64,000 nucleotides of DNA from Cyanobacteria bacterium CYA (GTDB lineage Bacteria > Planctomycetota > Phycisphaerae > Phycisphaerales > UBA1924), in assembly GCA_008363215.1 (NCBI GenBank), contig RHKP01000011.1, positions 124,001 through 188,000 of the forward strand, in the 5' to 3' direction. The notes beneath the pieces were generated by a model. The model worked only from the letters and a program-made list of their open reading frames with translations. It searched no databases and was not told the origin of the DNA. A program made the translations under genes and the position numbers. Each line of letters starts with the position of its first letter. Position 1 is the stretch's first letter. Below are positions 58,269 to 64,000 of this stretch, piece after piece.

Positions 58269-59125
58269 GTCGTCGCTCCGCACAGATGATGTGGGGGTGG
58301 GCGGCACATCTGGCCCTTCTTCCGCTGGCGACGCTCACACTGATTCCCTTTCTCTGGCTCGTCACCGCCTCACTCAAGAGCCGCGAAGACTTCTTTACCT
58401 CCACGTTCCTGCCGATGCGCGATGGCCCCTTCAACATCGCGTGGGACCGGCTCACGCTCGAAAACTACCGACGCCTGTTCTCCGATCTGGGCATCGGACG
58501 CGCGCTGCTCAACTCGGTCTTCCTCGCCTCGACCACGGCCATCCTCGCCACGCTCTGCTGCGCCGCCGGCGGCTACGCCCTTGCCAGACTCAAGTTCCGA
58601 GGCAGCACGCTGATGACCATCCTCGTCCTTGCGGCCTTGCTCGTCCCGCCGCCGCTCCTGCTTGCGCCGACCTACCAGGTTCTCTATGAGTTCCGGCTGC
58701 TCGACACCTTCGCCGGACTCATCCTCCCCGCGATCGCGCCGGCCTTCGGTGTATTCCTCTTTCGACAGGCCGTGCTCCAGTCCGTCCCACACGACCTGCT
58801 CGAGGCTTCTCGCATTGACGGGTGCTCGGAAATCGGCATCTTCTTCACCATGGTTCTTCCGCTCGTCCGTCCGATGATCGGCGCGTTCATCCTCATCACC
58901 TTCCTGGCCACTTGGAACAACTTCATCGCTCCGCAGGTCGTCCTCCAGACGGCCGAGAAATTCCCCCTCTCCGTTGCCGTTGCCCAACTCCGCGGCGTCT
59001 ACGCACAGGACTACGGGCTGCTCATGGCCGGCACCATGGTCTCCGTCCTTCCGCCTGCCATTCTCTTCCTGATGCTTCAGAAGGAGTTCGTCACCGGACT
59101 GATCACCGGCGCCGTCAAGTGTTGA
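58265..59125 (+). CDS. Sugar ABC transporter permease, MalG-like
   Basis: This 286-residue partner permease has six helices and the EAA loop LEASRIDGCSEIGIFFTMVL. The N-terminus LTLIPFLWLVTASLKSREDFF and C-terminus are typical of the family. It begins at ATG 58265 in a four-base overlap with the MalF-like gene, and is the last gene of the unit. The 267 bases after it carry a candidate promoter for the next gene. Confidence 0.92.
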   Translation: MSRRSAQMMWGWAAHLALLPLATLTLIPFLWLVTASLKSREDFFTSTFLPMRDGPFNIAWDRLTLENYRRLFSDLGIGRALLNSVFLASTTAILATLCCAAGGYALARLKFRGSTLMTILVLAALLVPPPLLLAPTYQVLYEFRLLDTFAGLILPAIAPAFGVFLFRQAVLQSVPHDLLEASRIDGCSEIGIFFTMVLPLVRPMIGAFILITFLATWNNFIAPQVVLQTAEKFPLSVAVAQLRGVYAQDYGLLMAGTMVSVLPPAILFLMLQKEFVTGLITGAVKC

Positions 59126-59252
59126 ACGAACCGGCTTTGCTGCCGCTGCCCCGGGCGGTGCAACGGTGGCATTCCGCTCGCAGGGCCGATCTGTTCGCAG
59201 GCTGCTCGGACCGAGAACACCAGCCGCTCGCACCTGGTGTCAAAGCCGAGCG

Positions 59253-59281
59253 TTGCGGGGGCCTGCGGTTCGTGCTACGCT
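59253..59281 (+). promoter_or_regulatory. Weak candidate promoter ahead of the dockerin protease
   Basis: TTGCGG at 59253-59258 and TACGCT at 59276-59281 are spaced by 17 bases. Both boxes match the consensus only in part. The protease start is at 59393. Confidence 0.25.
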
Positions 59282-59392
59282 ACCTCAGGATAGAGAGGAT
59301 TTGAAGATCCGCTATTGATCGCCCGACGTTCGCTCGGCGTCGTTCGCGTAGTTCACCGCGGCGATCGTCTTTTTCGCGTGAGGGGATCCGTC

Positions 59393-61732
59393 ATGAAGAT
59401 GTCGCATCATTGTCTGTCGCTGTCAATAGTGGCCGGCCTGGCGCTGTCGGCCTTTGCCCAGGATCTGCCCGCCCCGGCCGATGAGCGCTTCGCCATCGAA
59501 GCGCGGGCCATGCTCGAAGCCTTCCGCGCTCCGGCTGTCACCCCCCAGGTGATCGCCCAACTCGAAGAACGCGACCGCGAACAGGGCCTGGCCCCGCGAT
59601 ATGCCATCCCAAACCTCGTCGACATCTCCCCCTTCACACACGGGGACTGGGCGCAGGTCTCCGAGAGCATGATGGTCTGGCGTCTGCGCGTCACCAGCGA
59701 AAACGCCGTCTCGCTCAACTTCGGGTTTGACCGCTACAACCTGCCCGCCGGCGCTCAGTTGTACATCTACGACACCACCGGCGATCTGAGCATCCGCCCG
59801 TTCACCAGCGCCGACAACGCCGCCCACGGCGAACTGTGGACGCCCCCGACCGTCAGCAATGACGTTATCCTCGAACTGAGCGTCCCCGTCAAGGCCGTCG
59901 AGCAGGTCGATCTACATCTGGCCTCGATCAACGCGGGGTACCGCACCTTCTCCGAGGTCTTCGGCGATCGCTCCGGTTCGTGCAACGTCGACGTCGTCTG
60001 TCCCGAAGGTGACGGCTGGCGCGCCGAGATTGCTTCGGTCGCGGCCATCTCCGCCGGCGGCTCGCTCTTCTGCTCCGGCTTCATGGTCAACAACACCGCC
60101 GAGGATGAGACGCCCTACTTCATGACCGCCAATCACTGCGGTATCTCCTCCGGCAATGCCGCCTCCCTCGTGTGCTTCTGGAACTACCAGGCAACCACCT
60201 GCGGCGGCCCGCGCGACGGTTCGCTCTCGCAGTTCCAGAGCGGCTCGTTCTTCCGCGCTTCCAAGTCCTCCAGCGACTTCACCCTCGTCGAACTCGATGA
60301 ACTGCCCGACCCCGCCTGGATGGTTGCCTACGCCGGCTGGGACGCCGGAGGCGCTGACGCACAGTGGGCCTGCGGCATCCATCATCCCAGCGTCGACGAG
60401 AAGGCCATCAGTTTCGAGTGGCAGCCCACCACCACGACCTCTTACCTGGGCACCTCCGTCCCCGGCGACGGCTCGCACGTCCGCATCACCGACTGGGACG
60501 TCGGCACCACCGAGCCCGGCTCCTCCGGATCCCCCGTCTTCAATCAGGACCACCGCGTCATCGGTCAGTTGCACGGCGGATACGCCGCCTGCGGAAATAA
60601 CGACTCCGACTGGTACGGCAAGTTCTCTGTCTCCTGGACCGGAACGGCCTCTACAAACCGCCTCCGCGACTGGCTCGACGAAGCCAACACCGGCGCCACA
60701 TCCGTCGACACCCTCTGGCCAGGCGCGTCCGGCATCGCGGTCACTCCGGGCGGCACCTACACAGCCCAAGGCCCCTCCGGCGGTCCCTTTACGCCGGCCT
60801 CGCAAATCTACACCGTCCGCAACATGAGCGATGTTCCCCTCAACTACTCGGTCACCAGTCTGGCCAGTTGGCTGACGATCACCAACGGCTCGGGCTCCAT
60901 CGCCGCCGGTAACTCCGCCAACGTCACCGTCGCCATCAACTCCGGCGCCAACTCCTTCGGCAACGGCCGCTACGACGCCACTCTCGACTTCGTGAACACC
61001 ACCGACCACGACGGCGACACCACGCGACCCGTCACCCTCTTCGTCGGCGTTCCCGAGCAGGTCTACTCCTGGGACATGAACACCAACCCCGGATGGACCA
61101 CCCAGGGACAGTGGGCTTGGGGAACCCCCACCGGTGGCGGCGGGCAGTACGGCAACAACGACCCCACCAGCGGCGCCACCGGCACCAAGGTCTATGGCTA
61201 CAACCTCGCCGGTGACTATGCCAACTCCATCCCCGAGTACCATCTGACCACCACCGCCATCGACTGCTCGAACCTCTCTCGCACCACCCTCAAGTTCAGG
61301 CGATTCCTCAATGTCGAGCAGCCCGCCTACGACCACGCCTACGTCCGCGTCTCCAACAACGGCACCAACTGGACACAAGTGTGGACCAACGGCAGCGAGA
61401 TCACCGACGCCTCCTGGCAGTCGGTTGAGTACGACATCTCCGATGTTGCCGACGGACACAGCACCGTCTACGTCCGCTGGACCATGGGCGCCACCGACAG
61501 TTCCTGGCAGTACTCCGGCTGGAACGTCGACGACGTCTCCATCTGGGGCGTCGTGCCCAGCGCCGACTGCGTCCCCGACTTCAACGACGACGGCACGCTC
61601 GACTTCTTCGACGTGCAGGCTTTCCTGGCGGCCTTCTCCGCTCACGATCCCAGCGCCGACCTGACCAATGACGGCACCTTCGACTTCTTCGACGTCCTCA
61701 CATACCTCAATGTCTTCTCCGCCGGCTGCTGA
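59393..61732 (+). CDS. Exported lysyl-endopeptidase-like serine protease with GC-ending dockerin
   Basis: This 779-residue protein has a signal peptide ending near SAFAQ (22). A chymotrypsin-fold protease of the lysyl endopeptidase type carries His in TANHCG (~247), Asp in SSSDFTLVEL (~296) and Ser in EPGSSGSPVF (~379). A BACON-like Ig segment follows at about 450-555 (VRNMSDVPLNYSVTSLASW). A MAM/jelly-roll-like domain lies at about 560-720 (SWDMNTNPGWTTQG ... YSGWNVDDVSI). Two dockerin loops (DFNDDGTLDFFD, DLTNDGTFDFFD) end at Gly-Cys. ATG 59393 follows a GAGGGG site. It would digest extracellular protein at the cell surface. Confidence 0.9.
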   Translation: MKMSHHCLSLSIVAGLALSAFAQDLPAPADERFAIEARAMLEAFRAPAVTPQVIAQLEERDREQGLAPRYAIPNLVDISPFTHGDWAQVSESMMVWRLRVTSENAVSLNFGFDRYNLPAGAQLYIYDTTGDLSIRPFTSADNAAHGELWTPPTVSNDVILELSVPVKAVEQVDLHLASINAGYRTFSEVFGDRSGSCNVDVVCPEGDGWRAEIASVAAISAGGSLFCSGFMVNNTAEDETPYFMTANHCGISSGNAASLVCFWNYQATTCGGPRDGSLSQFQSGSFFRASKSSSDFTLVELDELPDPAWMVAYAGWDAGGADAQWACGIHHPSVDEKAISFEWQPTTTTSYLGTSVPGDGSHVRITDWDVGTTEPGSSGSPVFNQDHRVIGQLHGGYAACGNNDSDWYGKFSVSWTGTASTNRLRDWLDEANTGATSVDTLWPGASGIAVTPGGTYTAQGPSGGPFTPASQIYTVRNMSDVPLNYSVTSLASWLTITNGSGSIAAGNSANVTVAINSGANSFGNGRYDATLDFVNTTDHDGDTTRPVTLFVGVPEQVYSWDMNTNPGWTTQGQWAWGTPTGGGGQYGNNDPTSGATGTKVYGYNLAGDYANSIPEYHLTTTAIDCSNLSRTTLKFRRFLNVEQPAYDHAYVRVSNNGTNWTQVWTNGSEITDASWQSVEYDISDVADGHSTVYVRWTMGATDSSWQYSGWNVDDVSIWGVVPSADCVPDFNDDGTLDFFDVQAFLAAFSAHDPSADLTNDGTFDFFDVLTYLNVFSAGC

Positions 61733-61760
61733 CCGGCTGGCGCCCGGATGATGCCTCACG

Positions 61761-61796
61761 CCGGACGGGGCCTTCTCCCCGTCCGGTTGTTTTTTT
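61761..61796 (+). terminator. Strong Rho-independent terminator
   Basis: CCGGACGGGG pairs perfectly over ten bases with CCCCGTCCGG around CCTTCT, followed by TTGTTTTTTT. It begins 28 bases past the protease stop and separates it from the lipoprotein gene. Confidence 0.92.
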
Positions 61797-61939
61797 GGTG
61801 CCTGGGTGGAGCCCGCTTCCGCTCGTGCCACAATGAACCAGTCGAATACGGCTCGGGTTTATCCTCACGCCAGATCCGCAGCGGTTTTTGGCCGAATGGA
61901 CGTACATCGAACCCGGTTCGAAAGGGAAGGGGGTCCAGA

Positions 61940-64000
61940 ATGGCGTCTCGTGGCATTTTGTTCGGTATCACTCTCGCCGCACTCGTCGGTGGCTGCACGA
62001 CTTCTCGGACGCACTCCGAGATGTCCACCATTCCGCCGCCTCCCATGGCGCGCCCGGCCCAACCGACTGATCCAATCACCCCGCCTCCCGGCGGCGTCCG
62101 CAACGTCACCGACCTGACCAATCAGTCGGTCGTCCAGGCTGTCTGCGTGCCCGACATCATCGACACGCGCGACTTCCCTCAGCAGATCGTCCGCCGCTCC
62201 ATGACCGGGCCGGCCCGGCGAGTCAAGGAAATGCTGCCCGAGCACACCGGCATGCGCCAGCGCTTCAATGGGCCGGACAACGGGCTCCCCGTCGGCGGGC
62301 ACTCGCTCCAGCCGCGCGTCCAGCCTGGCGTCGCGTTCCCAGGCATCAGCCAGACCGGCTGGGTGCCGCCTGATCCGACCCTGGCCGTCGGCCCCAATCA
62401 CATCGTCACCACCGTCAACCAGGACATCGCGTTCCTCACCAAGGACGGCACCCTCTTCTTCCAGCAGGCCCTGGGCAGCCCCGGCAACCCCGGCTTCTTC
62501 GAGCCGGTCGGCGGCGGCAACTTCACCTTCGACCCCAAGGTCTTCTATGACCACGTCGCCCAGCGCTTCGTCGTCGTCGCGCCCGAGGTCTACGGCTCCA
62601 CCCAGGCCTGGATCTCCATCGCCGTCTCCGACGACAGCAATCCCGTGGGCACCTGGTACAAGTACCGCACTGACGCGGTCATCCAGGTCGGCCCGACGAC
62701 CTACTGGTGGGACTATCCCGGCTTTGGTTTCGATGAAGACGCCTACTACGTCAACTCCAACCTCTTCGGGCTCAACCAGGGAGGCTGGGGCGGCGTCGGC
62801 TTCCGCGTCTTCCGCAAGTCCGACATGCTCGCCGGCGACCCTGTCACCTACTGGACCCTCCGCGACGGAAACGCCGCTTCCGTTCAGGCCGCTCAGCACT
62901 TCGGCAACAACATCGCTCCCTTCTTCGTTTCAGTCAACAGCGGCACCAGCCTCAAGATTCACGCCATCACCAACCCCATCACCTCCCCCGCGCTGGTCTC
63001 CACCAACGTCACCGTCCCAGGCTTCTCCGGGCCCACCAGCGCGCCCTCCGTCGGCGCCTCGGCCGTCGAACTGATCGACAACCGCATCTTCAATGCTCAC
63101 TGGCGCGACGGCAACCTCTACGCCGCCCACGGCATCTCCGCCGGTGGCGAGAACGCCGCCCGCTGGTACCACCTCAACACCAACAACTGGCCCACCTCCG
63201 GCTCGGTCTCACTCGTCCAGTCCGGCAACGTCGACGGCGGCACGGGACTCCACACCTTCTTCCCGGCTATCTACTCCAACCACCTCGGCGAAGTCGCCAT
63301 GGTCGTCGGCTCCAGTTCCTCCTCCCAGCGCATTGCCGTCAACGCCACCGGCCGTATCCCCTCGGATCCGCCCGGAACCATGGCTCCCCTCACCCAACTC
63401 AAACTCTCCGACGTCAACGGCGGCGGGCGCTGGGGCGACTACTACGACATCTGCGTCGATCCCCTCGACGACCGCACCTTCTGGGTCATCGGCGAATACG
63501 TCTACTCCGGCGGATGGAACAACTGGATCAGCAGTTTTACCGTCTCGGACATCAACGGACCCATCGCCCAGCCCGACAACGTTGCCTTCATCATCGGCGG
63601 ACAGAGCACCCTCATCGACGTGCTCGCCAACGACTCTCACACCAACAACGAGCCCATCGACATCGACTCCTTCGACGCACTCTCCACTCATGGCGGCTCG
63701 ATCGCCCTCTCGGTCGGCACCGGCCCCGGCGGACGCGATCAGTTGCTCTACACCGCGCCTCTCGGCTTCACCGGCACCGACACCTTCGAGTACGTCATCG
63801 CTGACAACTCCAACAACACTGCCGACGGCGCCGTCTCCGTAGCCGTGTGGGATCCTGCCGACGTCCTCTCGCCTGCGACCCCGCCTCTGCCCGGCGCCGG
63901 GCTCAATGTCTCCTACTACGAAGTCAGTTCGCCTTCAGTCCTCCCCGACTTTGACGCCCTGACCCCCTACGCCTCCGACGTGGCCAGCCAGGTCAACTAC
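61940..64000 (+). CDS. Large lipoprotein with Ig-like and PA14-like domains (3' end outside window)
   Basis: This gene has no stop before the window ends; 687 codons are visible. The ATG at 61940 follows a strong GGAAGGGGG site. A lipoprotein signal has lipobox VGGC (Cys 19). A large region from about 115 to 530 begins PPDPTLAVGPNHIVTTVN and includes AWISIAVSDD and GRWGDYYDICVDP; similar exported bacterial proteins exist but have no known function. A cadherin-like or Big-type Ig domain follows near 540-630 (DVLANDSHTNN, GFTGTDTFEYVI). The final visible residues (GLNVSYYEVSS...LPDFDALTP) look like the start of a PA14 sugar-binding domain. It is probably surface-exposed and glycan-binding. Confidence 0.85.
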   Translation, partial: MASRGILFGITLAALVGGCTTSRTHSEMSTIPPPPMARPAQPTDPITPPPGGVRNVTDLTNQSVVQAVCVPDIIDTRDFPQQIVRRSMTGPARRVKEMLPEHTGMRQRFNGPDNGLPVGGHSLQPRVQPGVAFPGISQTGWVPPDPTLAVGPNHIVTTVNQDIAFLTKDGTLFFQQALGSPGNPGFFEPVGGGNFTFDPKVFYDHVAQRFVVVAPEVYGSTQAWISIAVSDDSNPVGTWYKYRTDAVIQVGPTTYWWDYPGFGFDEDAYYVNSNLFGLNQGGWGGVGFRVFRKSDMLAGDPVTYWTLRDGNAASVQAAQHFGNNIAPFFVSVNSGTSLKIHAITNPITSPALVSTNVTVPGFSGPTSAPSVGASAVELIDNRIFNAHWRDGNLYAAHGISAGGENAARWYHLNTNNWPTSGSVSLVQSGNVDGGTGLHTFFPAIYSNHLGEVAMVVGSSSSSQRIAVNATGRIPSDPPGTMAPLTQLKLSDVNGGGRWGDYYDICVDPLDDRTFWVIGEYVYSGGWNNWISSFTVSDINGPIAQPDNVAFIIGGQSTLIDVLANDSHTNNEPIDIDSFDALSTHGGSIALSVGTGPGGRDQLLYTAPLGFTGTDTFEYVIADNSNNTADGAVSVAVWDPADVLSPATPPLPGAGLNVSYYEVSSPSVLPDFDALTPYASDVASQVNY

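Noticed and set aside
50886-59125. Bacteroidetes-like polysaccharide utilisation locus
   Set aside because: No SusC or SusD gene is present; import is by an ABC transporter.
59912-61831. 639-codon minus-strand frame over the dockerin protease
   Set aside because: It is a Gly/Val/Asp-rich shadow of the protease reading frame and extends through a terminator.

Overview
This is GC-rich bacterial DNA whose gene content points to a planctomycete, most likely of the class Phycisphaerae. That is inferred from five secreted proteins ending in a paired dockerin that stops at Gly-Cys(-Pro), pseudopilin-like proteins of the [16 protein letters not shown] type, a DUF58/von Willebrand envelope cluster, and two copies of an intergenic repeat whose translation reads YEP(E/D)APARE. 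No rRNA, tRNA, CRISPR array or phage was seen.

Bases 1-12478 are a plus-strand run of overlapping genes: DUF58 protein (cut by the window edge), BatA-like protein, vWA/glutamine-amidotransferase-like membrane protein, a 1203-residue coiled-coil membrane protein, a polyglutamine exported protein, an exported alpha/alpha-toroid protein, an exported beta protein and a TM2 protein. Bases 12638-17659 are an RND efflux pair whose adaptor is frameshifted. The minus strand then carries 2-oxoacid:ferredoxin oxidoreductase (korB, korA) and three exported dockerin proteins (20876-26073). A polyphosphate kinase 2 remnant (26181-26474) follows, then EVE, thiamine-binding and aldose-epimerase genes and a 16-cysteine membrane peptide.

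Bases 29072-44836 hold a coiled-coil protein with a Wzz-like membrane part, an ECF sigma/anti-sigma pair, a degenerate pseudopilin, an exported cyclophilin, a cyclodeaminase-family protein, a methyltransferase, a cysteine-cluster protein and a surface-polysaccharide set. That set is WbpB/D/E-like enzymes and a glycosyltransferase on plus, a WbpA-like dehydrogenase on minus, and an MsbA-like ABC exporter; together they could make and use a 2,3-diacetamido uronic acid sugar. A 150-base element with 18-base inverted ends separates the ABC exporter from a Nudix gene, which overlaps an M28/PDZ peptidase. The glycine decarboxylase gene gcvP is divergent from the peptidase.

Bases 50886-59125 look like a beta-1,3-glucan utilisation locus: a GH16-CBM6-dockerin glucanase and a GH-A lipoprotein hydrolase on minus, divergent from a pseudopilin, a LacI regulator and a sugar ABC transporter (binding protein and two permeases). 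Two LacI-like operator candidates lie between the arms. The window ends with an exported lysyl-endopeptidase-like protease bearing a dockerin, a strong terminator, and a large lipoprotein that runs off the edge as a PA14-like domain begins.
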